A stretch of 64,000 nucleotides of DNA from an uncultured Verrucomicrobiota bacterium (GTDB lineage: Bacteria; Verrucomicrobiota; Verrucomicrobiia; Opitutales; Opitutaceae). The DNA lies in assembly GCA_903876795.1 (NCBI GenBank), contig CAIRBK010000041.1, forward strand, positions 1 to 64,000, read 5' to 3'. Numbering within the stretch: position 1 is the stretch's first letter; each line of letters opens with the position of its first letter. The position numbers and the translations under genes are program-made. This document shows, in pieces, positions 19,411-30,335 of the stretch. The notes beneath the pieces are model-generated. The model saw only the letters and a program-made list of their open reading frames with translations. It was not told the DNA's origin and made no database searches.

Positions 19411-19508
19411 GAGTCGGATTTTTGCGCGAAAGGCGCGGAGTCTTGAATTGCCAGCGAGCCAACCGGGTCGCAATTATAATTCCTGCGGCGCATCCCGCGC
19501 CGGTGACT

Positions 19509-19937
19509 ATGTGGAGACTTTTTCGATCCTGGTTGTCATGTCTGCCTTTTTCGCGCGAGGTCACCACGGGTGAGCGCGGAGAGCGGATCGCCGCCGATTT
19601 TCTGCGAAAACAGGGCTACAGGGTGGTGGCGCGCAACTGGCGTAATCCCCGTGATCGGCGTGACGAACTCGATTTGGTGTGCCGGGACGGCGAGGTCCTT
19701 GTTTTTGTCGAGGTGAAGACCCGCGACAGCGGCGCGCTGGTGGCGGGTTACCACGCGGTTGATGTCCGCAAAAAGAAAGTCATTCTCCGCACGGCCAAGG
19801 CTTACCTCCGTAAAGTGCGCCCACTACCGAACACTTATCGGTTCGACATCGTGGAGGTCACTCTGGTGCCTGCCGGAGGGCCGGAGGTGCGCCACTACCA
19901 GAACATAGATCTGTTCCCCAAGCACTTCAGACCATGA
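19509..19937 (+). CDS. YraN/UPF0102-family protein, predicted nuclease
   Basis: A 142-residue member of the YraN (UPF0102) family, whose fold is that of restriction-type and Holliday-junction nucleases. GERIAADFLRKQGY opens the domain at about residue 22. The nuclease-like motif is DELDLVCRDGEVLVFVEVKT, with Asp and Glu followed by Glu-x-Lys (about 54-75). The true function in bacteria is still uncertain. The start at 19509 fits family length; the frame is open back to 19422. It is divergent from the GAF-PilB gene and lies upstream of zwf. Confidence 0.86.
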   Translation: MWRLFRSWLSCLPFSREVTTGERGERIAADFLRKQGYRVVARNWRNPRDRRDELDLVCRDGEVLVFVEVKTRDSGALVAGYHAVDVRKKKVILRTAKAYLRKVRPLPNTYRFDIVEVTLVPAGGPEVRHYQNIDLFPKHFRP

Positions 19938-20022
19938 GCGGAATTGTGCTATTCGATGCGGATTATTCACCGCATTAGCCTTGCTTGCCTGCCTCGGGGT
20001 GGACGAAATTCGGCCCATTTCC

Positions 20023-21561
<1,539 letters not shown>

Positions 21562-21671
21562 GGGCACGGTTGTGTCGCAAACTTAAATCCTTAATTCCCA
21601 ATACCACCCCTTTCTCGCCAGGCGGTTTTTTAACCACCAGGCGGGAATCGGAAAGTCGGCCCCTCTTCACG

Positions 21672-22649
21672 ATGTCGGAAATTTTCAACGCCTTGCCGGG
21701 CATCGAAGTGCCTGTTGGCTCGATCAAAAAGAGCATGACCAAGATGTGGGACGACACCTCCGCCGCCGGCGGCGTGGCGCCATCGCACGACGCGGCCAAG
21801 GCCACGCAGGTTAACTTTGTTGTCCAGTTTGGACTGCACACCACCGTCGAGGACGCCCGCGAGCAGTTCCAGACCGCCGTGCGCTTTTCGCGCCGCTATC
21901 CTTGCCGTGTCGTCGTGCTTTGTCCGATGCCGGATGAATCAACGGCCACCGAGATGCGCGCCAAAATCTATGGCGAATGTCACCTCGGGAAATCCAAGGG
22001 CGATACCCGTTGCTGCGAGTTCGTGATGCTCAACTACCCGTTTTCGGCCCGCCCCTTCGTCGAAAACCAAGTGTCGATCTGCCTTTCGACCGACCTCCCG
22101 CTCTACTACTGGCCGCATCGCTTCGTCTCCAGCGCGCGCATCAGCCAGTTCCAATATCTTCTCAACCGTTCGCAGCGTGTCATTCTCGACAGCGCGATCA
22201 CTCCCACCGACGCGATTTCTTTCCCTTGGCCCAAGCCCGAGACTGTCCGGGATCTCGCCCATGCGCGATTGCTGCCGGTGCGCCAGAGTATCGCCCAGTT
22301 TCTCAGTGCTTATCCGCCGGCCATGATCGTCGATGGGCTTAAGGGCATCACCCTGGTGCACCAGCCTGCCGTCGCTGCCGAGGCGCGGGTGCTGTCAAAG
22401 TGGCTTGGGGATCGCCTGGCTGACTGCGGCTCGTTTCCGGTTGCCGTGGATGTCCGTGAACGCACCGGCGGCATCTCCTTCGAGCTGGATTTCATCTACG
22501 ACAACCCGCACCGATTCCACTGGAGCGGCGATTTGGCCCACGGTAGCGGCAAATTCGAGGCCGATCTCGGCTCGGGCAAGACCACGCTGCCCACTGCAGT
22601 GAGCCTGCTCAGTCCCGAGGCCGCACTCGGCGAGGCGATGTTCTTCTGA
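21672..22649 (+). CDS. opcA: Glucose-6-phosphate dehydrogenase assembly protein OpcA
   Basis: A 325-residue OpcA-family protein, known from cyanobacteria and actinobacteria as an activator or assembly factor of glucose-6-phosphate dehydrogenase. It contains the conserved middle region with RVVVLCPMP, GECHLGKSKGDTRCCEFVML, and DLPLYYWPHR. The gene lies 110 bases downstream of zwf and 112 upstream of pgl, the expected partner context. The start at MSEIFNALPG (21672) was chosen because the longer frame to 21420 lies mostly inside the zwf end and looks unlike protein. How it acts is not fully settled even in model organisms. Confidence 0.88.
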   Translation: MSEIFNALPGIEVPVGSIKKSMTKMWDDTSAAGGVAPSHDAAKATQVNFVVQFGLHTTVEDAREQFQTAVRFSRRYPCRVVVLCPMPDESTATEMRAKIYGECHLGKSKGDTRCCEFVMLNYPFSARPFVENQVSICLSTDLPLYYWPHRFVSSARISQFQYLLNRSQRVILDSAITPTDAISFPWPKPETVRDLAHARLLPVRQSIAQFLSAYPPAMIVDGLKGITLVHQPAVAAEARVLSKWLGDRLADCGSFPVAVDVRERTGGISFELDFIYDNPHRFHWSGDLAHGSGKFEADLGSGKTTLPTAVSLLSPEAALGEAMFF

Positions 22650-22671
22650 TGTTTGTTGGGAATGTCGAAGC

Positions 22672-22686
22672 CTGCCTGCAGGCGAT
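22672..22686. repeat. REP-like repeat, copy 1 (upstream of pgl)
   Basis: CTGCCTGCAGGCGAT matches 14 of 15 bases of CTGCTTGCAGGCGAT at 23512-23526. GCCTG and CAGGC here can form a small stem. The two copies lie on either side of pgl, both in non-coding sequence. A GTAGGA string follows this copy at about 22689. The pattern recalls short palindromic intergenic repeats (REP), but only two copies are in this window. Confidence 0.45.
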
Positions 22687-22761
22687 TCGTAGGACAAACT
22701 CAGTCGTCAAACTCTCATCGCCGGCAATCTGGCTCCCGCCTTTCCGGCTTCGCTCCAATTT

Positions 22762-23493
22762 ATGAAAACGCTTACTACTGACTACGGCCGCGTGTTCATC
22801 GGCTCCAAATGCGAATTGTTTCAGCAGGCTCTCGACCTGGGGATGGCCGCCCGCGCGCAGACCACTCGCTCCCGTTTCCTCTGGGCTCTTACCGGCGGGG
22901 GCACGCCTAAGGAATGGTATCAGTGGGCCGTCGCGGAGCAAAAAATCACATCCGCCGAGGCAGCCGCCATCGAGTGGAGTGTGAGTGACGAACGCCATGT
23001 GCTGCTGAGCAGCTCCGAAAGCAACTTCGGCAACGCCGAACGCCAGTTCCTCGCCCCGCTCGGCGTGCCCACCGACCGCCGTCATCCGTGGATGGTGGCT
23101 TGGCCGGTTTCCGAGGCGGCCGAAGCCTACCGTCGCACGATGCTCATCCTCGCCGGTCCGGGCCGTGCTTACGACGTGTGTTTTCTCGGCATGGGCGACG
23201 ACTGCCACACGGCGTCGCTGTTCCCTGGCACACCGCTGCTCAAGGACGACGGAGGACTGCCTTTCGACGGGCAGGAGGTGCCCGGCAAGGGCTGGCGACT
23301 CACCATTACGCCCACCGGTCTGCGCCAGTGCGGATTGATCGTGGTGATGACGCTGGGGCCGGGCAAAGCCGAGGCTCTGCATCGCGTGATGCGCGGACCC
23401 CACGATCCGAACAACGTGCCATCGCAGATTCTGAAATCATGCGCCGACCGCGTGGTTTGGTTGGTGGACGACGCGGCGGCGGCAAAGCTGTGA
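22762..23493 (+). CDS. pgl: 6-phosphogluconolactonase
   Basis: Hydrolyses 6-phosphogluconolactone to 6-phosphogluconate, the step after Zwf. The 243-residue protein is of the SOL/DevB type: ALTGGGTPKEWYQWA (about 42-56), WSVSDERHV, and FLGMGDDCHTASLFP (about 144-158) are the phosphate-binding and active-site motifs. It is the third gene of zwf-opcA-pgl. The gene starts after a pyrimidine-rich leader without a Shine-Dalgarno sequence. It is flanked by the two REP-like repeats and is convergent with fcl. 6-phosphogluconate dehydrogenase is not in this window. Confidence 0.93.
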   Translation: MKTLTTDYGRVFIGSKCELFQQALDLGMAARAQTTRSRFLWALTGGGTPKEWYQWAVAEQKITSAEAAAIEWSVSDERHVLLSSSESNFGNAERQFLAPLGVPTDRRHPWMVAWPVSEAAEAYRRTMLILAGPGRAYDVCFLGMGDDCHTASLFPGTPLLKDDGGLPFDGQEVPGKGWRLTITPTGLRQCGLIVVMTLGPGKAEALHRVMRGPHDPNNVPSQILKSCADRVVWLVDDAAAAKL

Positions 23494-23502
23494 GGGATTT
23501 GA

Positions 23503-23526
23503 TGTAGGAGACTGCTTGCAGGCGAT
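23503..23526. repeat. REP-like repeat, copy 2 (downstream of pgl)
   Basis: A TGTAGGAG string followed by ACTGCTTGCAGGCGAT, with CTGC-TT-GCAG as a short palindrome. It is closely similar to copy 1 upstream of pgl. The layout (GTAGGAG head plus an imperfect palindrome ending GCGAT) resembles REP elements of pseudomonads, from memory. It sits in the convergent gap between pgl and fcl, where such elements often lie. Confidence 0.5.
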
Positions 23527-23594
23527 GAGGAGCCTGAATGCGGGCCGGAGGTTAATCGCGGGCAAGCGAGTGACTGCATTTTGAACGCTGCGCC

Positions 23595-24530
23595 TCACTG
23601 GCGCAATGTGCCGTCGGCCCGTTCGGCCTGGAAGGCGGCGTAGGTCCGCGCAAGACCGTCGCTCAATGAGATGCGCGCCCGCCAGCCCAGCGCGGTGAGT
23701 TTGGAGACGTCCATCAGCTTGCGCGGAGTGCCGTCGGGCTTGGTCGCATCCCAGGTGATTTTACCCTGGAAACCGGTGGCGGCGGCCACGGATTCGGTGA
23801 GTTCCTTGATGGTTACGTCGGTGCCGGTGCCGACATTTATCCAGTCGGGAGGGTTGTCCTGCCGGAGCAGGAAGGCGCAGGCGTCGGCGAGATCCTCCAC
23901 ATGGAGGAACTCGCGCCGGGGTGTGCCGGAGCCCCAGGCGACGACCTCGGTTTTTCCGGAGGCCCGCGCCTCATCGAACCGGCGAATGAGGGCGGGGAGC
24001 ACATGGGAGTTTTGCGGGTGGTAATTGTCGCCGGGTCCGTAGAGGTTGGTCGGCATGGCCGAGTGGAAGAGCACGCCGTGCTGCCTGCGGTAGTATTGGC
24101 AGAGCTTGAGCCCGGCGATTTTGGCGATGGCGTAGGCCTCGTTGGTGGCTTCGAGTTCGCCGGTAAGCAGGCAGTTCTCGGGCATGGGCTGCGGGGCGTG
24201 CTTGGGGTAGATGCACGAACTGCCGAGGAACAGCAGCCGCTTCACACCGTGGCGGTGGGCGCTGTGGATGGTGTTGGCGGCGACGATCAGGTTGTCGTAA
24301 ATGAAGTCGGCCGGGTAGGTGTTGTTGGCATGGATGCCACCGACCCTGGCGGCCTCGATGACGGCCGCGTCGGGCTTCTCGGCGGCGTAGAAAGCATCGA
24401 CGTCGGCCTGGGACGTGAGATCGAGTTCCTTGCGCGTGCGTAGCAAGAGAGTGACGCCCGATTCGCGCTGAAAGCGGCGCACGAGCGCGGAACCGACCAT
24501 GCCTTGGTGACCCGCGATGTAGAGTTTCAT
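23595..24530 (-). CDS. fcl: GDP-L-fucose synthase
   Basis: Converts GDP-4-keto-6-deoxy-mannose to GDP-L-fucose by epimerisation and NADPH reduction. The 311-residue short-chain dehydrogenase has the nucleotide motif [10 protein letters not shown] (about 7-16), the catalytic serine in GSSCIYP (about 103-109), and YAIAK with Tyr133 and Lys137. [16 protein letters not shown] is a family hallmark. It follows gmd by 10 bases, so both enzymes of GDP-fucose synthesis are co-transcribed. It is the last gene of the long minus-strand run, so fucose is likely a component of the surface polysaccharide encoded upstream. Confidence 0.95.
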   Translation of the reverse strand: MKLYIAGHQGMVGSALVRRFQRESGVTLLLRTRKELDLTSQADVDAFYAAEKPDAAVIEAARVGGIHANNTYPADFIYDNLIVAANTIHSAHRHGVKRLLFLGSSCIYPKHAPQPMPENCLLTGELEATNEAYAIAKIAGLKLCQYYRRQHGVLFHSAMPTNLYGPGDNYHPQNSHVLPALIRRFDEARASGKTEVVAWGSGTPRREFLHVEDLADACAFLLRQDNPPDWINVGTGTDVTIKELTESVAAATGFQGKITWDATKPDGTPRKLMDVSKLTALGWRARISLSDGLARTYAAFQAERADGTLRQ

Positions 24531-24540
24531 GGGGCCGTTA

Positions 24541-25557
24541 TCAGGGCTTGGGAAGCTTGGCGACCTGCGCTTCGCGTTTGGCGAGGTCGATGTCGTGATC
24601 GACCATGAGCTCGACGAGTTCCTTGAAGCGGACCTTCGGTTCCCAACCTAGCTGTTTCTTGGCCTTGGCGGGGTTGCCGATGAGGAGATCGACCTCGGCG
24701 GGACGCTCGTAACGCTGGTCGTATTTAACATATTTCTCCCAATCGAGGCCGGCGCGGGCGAAGGCTACCTGGCAGAACTCTTTCACGCTGTGGGTCTCGT
24801 TGGTGCCGACCACATAGTCGTCGGGCTGGTCCTGCTGGAGCATCATCCACATCATCTCGACGTATTCCTTGGCGTAGCCCCAGTCGCGCTGGGCGTCGAG
24901 ATTGCCGAGGTAGAGGGAGTCTTGGAGACCCAGTTTGATGCGGCCGACGGCGCGGGTGATCTTGCGGGTTACGAAAGTCTCGCCGCGGCGGGGCGACTCG
25001 TGGTTAAAGAGAATGCCGCTTGAGGCGTGCAGGTTGTAAGACTCGCGGTAGTTCACCGTGAGCCAGTGGGCATACATCTTGGCACAGCCGTAGGGGGAGC
25101 GCGGCCAGAACGGGGTTTTCTCCGTCTGGGGGATTTCTTGGACCTTTCCGTACATCTCCGAAGAGGAGGCCTGGTAGTAGCGGACCTTTTTGACGAGGCC
25201 TGCCTCACGGATTGCTTCGAGGATGCGCTGGGCGCCGAGCCCGACGACATCACCGGTGTATTCGGGCACGTCGAACGAGACGCGCACGTGCGACTGGGCA
25301 CCCAAGTTGTAGACCTCGTCGGGCTGGAGCTGGTAGAGCAGCTTTACCATCTGGACGGAGTCGGCGAGGTCGCCGTAGTGGAGAAACAGACGCACCCCGT
25401 TCACATGCGGATCCATGTAAAGGTGATCGATGCGGCTGGTGTTGAAGGTGGACGCGCGCCGGATGACTCCGTGGACTTCGTAGCCTTTGGAGAGGAGCAA
25501 CTCGGCGAGATAGGAACCATCTTGTCCGGTGATACCTGTGATGAGGGCTTTTTTCAT
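24541..25557 (-). CDS. gmd: GDP-mannose 4,6-dehydratase
   Basis: Converts GDP-mannose to GDP-4-keto-6-deoxy-mannose, the first step to GDP-fucose, GDP-rhamnose and GDP-perosamine. The 338-residue protein has [12 protein letters not shown] (about 8-19), [10 protein letters not shown] (about 128-137) and YGCAK with Tyr156 and Lys160, all family markers. The start is preceded by a pyrimidine-rich leader and no Shine-Dalgarno sequence. It is 10 bases before fcl and 44 bases after the M42 peptidase gene. Supply of GDP-mannose (ManC/ManB) is not encoded here. Confidence 0.96.
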   Translation of the reverse strand: MKKALITGITGQDGSYLAELLLSKGYEVHGVIRRASTFNTSRIDHLYMDPHVNGVRLFLHYGDLADSVQMVKLLYQLQPDEVYNLGAQSHVRVSFDVPEYTGDVVGLGAQRILEAIREAGLVKKVRYYQASSSEMYGKVQEIPQTEKTPFWPRSPYGCAKMYAHWLTVNYRESYNLHASSGILFNHESPRRGETFVTRKITRAVGRIKLGLQDSLYLGNLDAQRDWGYAKEYVEMMWMMLQQDQPDDYVVGTNETHSVKEFCQVAFARAGLDWEKYVKYDQRYERPAEVDLLIGNPAKAKKQLGWEPKVRFKELVELMVDHDIDLAKREAQVAKLPKP

Positions 25558-25601
25558 GATTGGGAAAGAATGGAGAAGCTATGGATACGAAAGATCAATG
25601 A

Positions 25602-26669
25602 TTACCAATGCAGGTAGTCGCCCTGGGCGAGCTCTTGGGCGAACTCGACGAAGAGCTGCACTGTCCGCTCTACGTCCTCAAGGTCCACGATCTCGCTCGG
25701 GGTGTGCATGTAGCGCATAGGGATGCTTACAAGGCCGGTGGCGATGCCGCCGCGGCCGATCTGAAGCGCACGGGCGTCGGTGCCAGTGGGCCGCGGATCG
25801 GCCTCCAGTTGGTAGGGGATTTCGAGTTTTTTGGCGGCTTTCACCAACCGTTCGTAAACCTTGGGATTGATGTTGGGGCCGCGACAAATGATGGGGCCGC
25901 CGCCCAGCTTGGCCTCGCCGTATTTGCGTTGGTCGCAATCGGGGTGGTCGGTCGCGTGGCCTACGTCAACGGCCAGGGCAACATGCGGGTTGACGGCGTA
26001 GGCGGCGGTGATGGCACCGCGGGTTCCGATCTCCTCTTGCACGGTGGCCACGGATACCAGTTGGGCGGCCAGCTTTTTCTTGCTCGGGGCAAGCCGGATC
26101 AGGGTTTCGCCGACGACGTAGGCACCCACTTTGTTGTCGAATGCGCGAGCGGTGCCGACGCTGCCGTGGATGAGTTCAAACTCGTGATCGTAGGTGACGG
26201 TGTCGCCGATGGCGACGCGTTCGAGGACCTCTTTTTTGGAGCGTGCGCCAATGTCGATCCAGATATCGTGGATCTCGGGCACCTTTTGGCGTTCCGCCTC
26301 GTCCATGAGATGGATGGCTCGTTTGCCGGTCACTCCCTTGACCGGGCCGTTGGCGGTCTGGATGACTACGCGGCGGCCGGAGATGATCGTGCGATCATGG
26401 CGGCCGATGATATCGAAGTAGATGAAGCCGTCCTTGTTGACGTAGGTGATGATGAGCCCGAGTTCATCCATGTGCCCCGCGAGCATGAGTACGGGATCGC
26501 CTTTGGGGTTGAGCGTGGCGATGCGGTTGCCGAGCGCGTCCTTGGCGTAGGTGTCGGCCGCCGGTTCGACGTAGTGGTCGAAGACCTTCTGGGCTTCGAA
26601 CTCGGCGCCGGAGGGCGAACGGGCGTGGAGTAGATCGACGAGAAAGGCGGGAGCCTGGTATTTGGACAT
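25602..26669 (-). CDS. M42-family aminopeptidase
   Basis: A 355-residue dinuclear metal aminopeptidase of the M42 (TET) family, probably a large cytoplasmic oligomer that trims peptides. The metal ligands are visible: His66 and Asp68 in LAGHMDELG, Asp in ARAFDNKVG, the Glu pair in VQEEIGTRGA, Asp in AVDVGHATDHP, and the final His in MRYMHTPSEIV. The start at MSKYQ (26669) was chosen; an in-frame ATG at 26714 would put the start inside the upstream gene. Its place between gmd and an FAD oxidoreductase has no clear pathway meaning and may just be shared transcription. Substrate is unknown. Confidence 0.9.
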   Translation of the reverse strand: MSKYQAPAFLVDLLHARSPSGAEFEAQKVFDHYVEPAADTYAKDALGNRIATLNPKGDPVLMLAGHMDELGLIITYVNKDGFIYFDIIGRHDRTIISGRRVVIQTANGPVKGVTGKRAIHLMDEAERQKVPEIHDIWIDIGARSKKEVLERVAIGDTVTYDHEFELIHGSVGTARAFDNKVGAYVVGETLIRLAPSKKKLAAQLVSVATVQEEIGTRGAITAAYAVNPHVALAVDVGHATDHPDCDQRKYGEAKLGGGPIICRGPNINPKVYERLVKAAKKLEIPYQLEADPRPTGTDARALQIGRGGIATGLVSIPMRYMHTPSEIVDLEDVERTVQLFVEFAQELAQGDYLHW

Positions 26670-26682
26670 GGGAGAAGGTGGA

Positions 26683-28083
26683 CTAGGATTTCGCGACCTT
26701 GATTTGGTCGGCAATCTCTTCCAGCGGGTAGATAAGGATTTCGGCGAGCGTGGGATGATACCACGGGGCGCGGAGCATATCGAACACGGTGGCCTTCATA
26801 GCCAGGGGGCCGCTGAAAACGTGGATTAACTCCCCGGCGTGCGGGCCGACGATCTCGGCGCCGAGGATGCGTCCGCGTTTCGGTTCGGCGATGACCTTCA
26901 CATAGCCGTAATTGGCGTCCATGAGGATCGACTTGCCGTGGTCGTTGAACGGGTAGGACGAGACGAGGAATTTCTCCCCGCGTGCGGCGAGTTCGCTTTC
27001 CTGCCGGCCGATGCTGGCCAGAGTGGGGTCGGTGAAAACCACGTTGAGCAGCAAGGCGTGGTTGATAGGCTTGAGATCCTTGACTCCGAAGGCGTGGCGG
27101 GCGGCGAGTTCGCCTTGGGCTACGGCGAGATGGACGATGTCGTGGGGGCCGCAAACATCGCCGCCAGCGTAGATGTGTTTGGCGGTGGTCTGCTGCCAGC
27201 GGTTGATTTTCACGCGGCCCGCCGGGGTCAGTTTGACACCGGCGGCGTCCAGATTAAGGCCCGTAGTGTTGGGTTCGCGTCCGAGGGCGTTGAAGAGATG
27301 CCGGGCGCGGCGGGTAACGGTTTTGCTGTCGCTGATGAATGTCACCGCCACCCCTTTGGCATCGCCGGAAATTCGGGTGATTTTTGTGTCGGTATGCAGG
27401 TCGATGCCTTCGTCCCGGAACGCCTGCTGGACGACCGCGCCGGCCTCGGTCGAGTGGTCTTTGAGGATGTGGGGGCTACGTTGAATGAGCGTGACCTTGG
27501 TGCCGATGCGGCGGAGGAATTGAGCAAGTTCGCAGGCAACGATGCCTCCGCCGAGCACGATTACGCTTTCGGGAATGAAATCCAAGTCGAGCACGTCGTC
27601 GCTGGTCCAGAATGGAGTGGCGGCAAGACCGGGCACGGCGGCGGGCACGCTGATCTTGGAGCCGGTGCCGATTAGGAAAAACCTGGCTGCGAGCCTTGAA
27701 CCGTCGGCGAGTTCAACGGTGTGCGGATCAATGAAGCGGGCGTGTTTGCGGTAGACGTCGTATTTGCCCGATTCGAGGGCCTTTGAGCGATAATCGGCGA
27801 ACTCGCCGATGATCTTCTTCTTGCGGGCGTGGAGCGCCTTCATGTCGGCCTTGGCGGAGGGGATGCGCAGGCCGAAGGTTTTTCCCTTCTGCGCGAGGTG
27901 CAGGATCTCCGTTGAATACAACAGCGTCTTGGAGGGCATGCATCCCTTGAGAATGCAGAGGCCTCCCAATTGAGGCGCGCCATCCACGATGGCCACGCGT
28001 TTGCCGAGCGAGACGGCGGTGCGGGCGGCGTTGAAGCCGGCGGAACCGCCGCCGATCACGAGTAAGTCGTAGGGTTTGTGCAT
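26683..28083 (-). CDS. FAD-dependent pyridine nucleotide-disulfide oxidoreductase
   Basis: A 466-residue flavoprotein of the dihydrolipoyl dehydrogenase/mercuric reductase family. The FAD motif GGGSAG is at 11-16, the redox-active pair is Cys43 and Cys48 in GGLCILKGCMPSK, and the second dinucleotide motif is VLGGGIVACEL. The C-terminal His-Pro of the catalytic base appears as WYHPTLAE near the end. No 2-oxoacid dehydrogenase or mercury gene is adjacent, so the substrate is open: lipoamide, another disulfide or a metal. The start at MHKPYD (28083) places the FAD motif at the usual distance. The stop is 13 bases before the M42 start. Confidence 0.87.
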   Translation of the reverse strand: MHKPYDLLVIGGGSAGFNAARTAVSLGKRVAIVDGAPQLGGLCILKGCMPSKTLLYSTEILHLAQKGKTFGLRIPSAKADMKALHARKKKIIGEFADYRSKALESGKYDVYRKHARFIDPHTVELADGSRLAARFFLIGTGSKISVPAAVPGLAATPFWTSDDVLDLDFIPESVIVLGGGIVACELAQFLRRIGTKVTLIQRSPHILKDHSTEAGAVVQQAFRDEGIDLHTDTKITRISGDAKGVAVTFISDSKTVTRRARHLFNALGREPNTTGLNLDAAGVKLTPAGRVKINRWQQTTAKHIYAGGDVCGPHDIVHLAVAQGELAARHAFGVKDLKPINHALLLNVVFTDPTLASIGRQESELAARGEKFLVSSYPFNDHGKSILMDANYGYVKVIAEPKRGRILGAEIVGPHAGELIHVFSGPLAMKATVFDMLRAPWYHPTLAEILIYPLEEIADQIKVAKS

Positions 28084-28099
28084 GGTGGCTTGGCGTGTC

Positions 28100-29452
28100 T
28101 TAACGGCCTTTTCCAAACAACATGATGTGAATGGTCTTCAGCACGATGGCGGCGTCTATGAAGAAGGAAAAATGACGGATGTAGTAGAGGTCGTATTCGA
28201 GTTTACGCAGGGTGTCCTCGATGTTGGCGCCGTAGGGGTAGTTGACCTGCGCCCAGCCCGTGATGCCCGGTTTGACCAGATGCCGGAAATGATAACACGG
28301 AATTTCAGCTTCGTAGCGCTCGACCAGCTTGTCCCATTCGGCGCGAGGGCCGATCAGGCTCATGTCGCCGATGAGCACGTTGAGCATCTGTGGAAGTTCA
28401 TCGAGTCGGGAGGCGCGCAGGAACCGGCCCGTCCGGGTGATGCGTCGGTCGCCGGCCTGGGTGTAGGCGTCGCCCTCGCCCGCGTTGAGGCGCATGGTGC
28501 GAAATTTGAGGAGGCGGAAGGGCACCCGGTTTTTCCCGATGCGCGTCTGGCGAAAGATCACCGGCCCTCGGTCGTCCAACCAGATGGCCAACGCAATGGC
28601 GGCAAACAACGGTGAGCCTAAGATGAGCGCAAAGAGGGAAAGCGCGATGTCACTGATGCGTTTGAGGCGTTCGAAGACCGGTTCGCGGGCGATTTGGAAG
28701 CCCTCTTGGAAGAGCCAGGCTTGGTTGAGCCGGTAGAGGGGGATCTTGCGCCAGTAAACCTGATGAAAGAGCTCCAGTGTATAGGTCGGAACACCTTGGA
28801 AAAAAAGTTCGACGAGGCGTTGGGAAAGGGGCGCGTGGAGATCTCGGTTGTTTTCATGGAGGACGATGGCTTCGACCCGTATCTCGCCGTGCTCAACCCC
28901 GTCGAGCACGCGGTCCACGGTTTGTAGACCGTCGCCTCCGGATTCCGCAGGAGAAACGTAAAGAACGGGCTGCTGGTAGCCCATGCGCGCGCATTCGGCG
29001 GCAAACCCGCGACCGCTTTCGGCATCGCCGATGAAGACGAGCGTGTTGCGGATGCGGAGGGCGTTGCCCAAGGCGTAGGCGTAGCGGCGGTAGGCGAGCG
29101 TCACCGGGGCGTAGAGCAGGAAACTAAGGGTGATCACGCCGCGGCTTTGTTGCAGCGGATAGTCCCCGGTGAGGAACACATAAGTGAAAAGCAGCGTGCC
29201 TATGAGCGCAAAAAAAACCGCGATGATGTGTTCGCTGGTGTAATTGAGGCTCATCATGTCGGTGCTCCGCTTGTAGGCATCGATCAGGTAGAATCCTCCG
29301 ACGACCAGAAGCGCGGGCACGGCCAGGGGCCAGAGAATCCATTGGTCGTTGATGAGGATGCCGCGCAGCCAGCCGACGATGTTGAAAATCGCCACCAGGA
29401 AAAACAAGTCGAGCGATAGAAAAACGAGGAATCGGTTGAGATGCTTGCGCAT
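28100..29452 (-). CDS. Polyprenyl-phosphate sugar-1-phosphate transferase (WcaJ/WbaP type)
   Basis: Starts a polysaccharide repeat by moving a sugar-1-phosphate from a nucleotide sugar to undecaprenyl phosphate at the inner membrane. The 450-residue protein has several N-terminal helices (about 8-28, 38-58, 78-98, 105-122), a soluble middle, and a C-terminal catalytic domain from about 255. Catalytic markers are LKFRTM, SRLDELPQMLNVLIGDMSLI, GPRAEW and PGITGWAQVNY. The layout matches the WbaP/WcaJ family. The sugar is not determined by sequence; hexose phosphate is likely. It is near the 3' end of the large glycan locus, 22 bases after a GT2 gene. Confidence 0.92.
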   Translation of the reverse strand: MRKHLNRFLVFLSLDLFFLVAIFNIVGWLRGILINDQWILWPLAVPALLVVGGFYLIDAYKRSTDMMSLNYTSEHIIAVFFALIGTLLFTYVFLTGDYPLQQSRGVITLSFLLYAPVTLAYRRYAYALGNALRIRNTLVFIGDAESGRGFAAECARMGYQQPVLYVSPAESGGDGLQTVDRVLDGVEHGEIRVEAIVLHENNRDLHAPLSQRLVELFFQGVPTYTLELFHQVYWRKIPLYRLNQAWLFQEGFQIAREPVFERLKRISDIALSLFALILGSPLFAAIALAIWLDDRGPVIFRQTRIGKNRVPFRLLKFRTMRLNAGEGDAYTQAGDRRITRTGRFLRASRLDELPQMLNVLIGDMSLIGPRAEWDKLVERYEAEIPCYHFRHLVKPGITGWAQVNYPYGANIEDTLRKLEYDLYYIRHFSFFIDAAIVLKTIHIMLFGKGR

Positions 29453-29474
29453 GGAAAGTGCGACCTGTGCTGTC

Positions 29475-30335
29475 TCAGCGTGAATCAGCGCGTTTAAGCT
29501 CGGCGGCCTTGGCGGCTCCGAGAAATTCGTAAAATGCCATCAGTCGGCAGAAAACATAGCCGCGATAACCGTCTAGGAAGCCGGCGCGCAGGACGTAGTG
29601 ATAGACAAAGCGCAGCAGAGGGCGGAACGGCAGTCGCGAGGCGAGTCGCTTGAGGCGGCGCTTGCGGGCCAGCGCGGGCGTGAGCGGGGCGGCGGAGGCC
29701 GCTTGTGCGCCGGTTTCGGAGAGAAGCAGTCGCGCCTCCCAGTTGGAGTAGCGGTTATGCTTCTCGACCCAGATGGAAATCGTCGGGAATGCATAGTGTT
29801 CCATCTCGTGGCGCAGGTGTCCGGAACGGCCGTCCAGAATGACATGTTCATGGACCTCGTTGTCGCCCGAGCCGGTGTCGCCCACGCCGTCGAGCTGTTC
29901 GTAGCGACCGGCGCGATGGCGGAAAAAGCGCAGGTTCCAGCTTGGGTAGTAACCGCAGTGCAGCAGCCAGCCATCCAGGAACCAGAAGCGACGATTTACA
30001 TAAAAACCGTCGCACTCCGGGGCGTTGACCACGGCTCGCAATTCTTCAGCCAAGCCCGGCGTGATGCGCTCATCGGCGTCCAGGATGAACACCCACTCGT
30101 GTTTCCAGGGCACGTGCGCGAGCGCCCAGTTCTTTTTTTTTGGAAACGTGCCGTCCCACTTAAAATCGACGACTTGGGCTCCCAGCGACCGGGCGAGCTC
30201 AGCGGTGCCGTCGGTGCTGCCGGAATCGACGACCACGATCTCGTCGGCAAACCGGGCCGAGGCGATGCAATCGCGCAGGTTGGCGGCCTCGTTTTTGGCA
30301 GGAATCAGGATGGAGATGGGGCAGGGCTCGGTCAT
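29475..30335 (-). CDS. GT2 glycosyltransferase, WaaE-like
   Basis: A 286-residue GT-A enzyme. It opens ISILIPAKNEAANLRDCIAS and has VVDSGSTDGTAELA and FILDADER, the DXD metal site (about 96-103). The body, with KKKNWALAHVPWKHEWVF, WNLRFFRHR and HVILDGRSGHLRHEMEHY, matches the WaaE/KdtX-type transferases that add glucose to the LPS inner core, suggesting core sugar addition. The start at 30335 shares an ATGA overlap with the ligase gene stop at 30332. Donor and acceptor are inferred from family only. Confidence 0.87.
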   Translation of the reverse strand: MTEPCPISILIPAKNEAANLRDCIASARFADEIVVVDSGSTDGTAELARSLGAQVVDFKWDGTFPKKKNWALAHVPWKHEWVFILDADERITPGLAEELRAVVNAPECDGFYVNRRFWFLDGWLLHCGYYPSWNLRFFRHRAGRYEQLDGVGDTGSGDNEVHEHVILDGRSGHLRHEMEHYAFPTISIWVEKHNRYSNWEARLLLSETGAQAASAAPLTPALARKRRLKRLASRLPFRPLLRFVYHYVLRAGFLDGYRGYVFCRLMAFYEFLGAAKAAELKRADSR

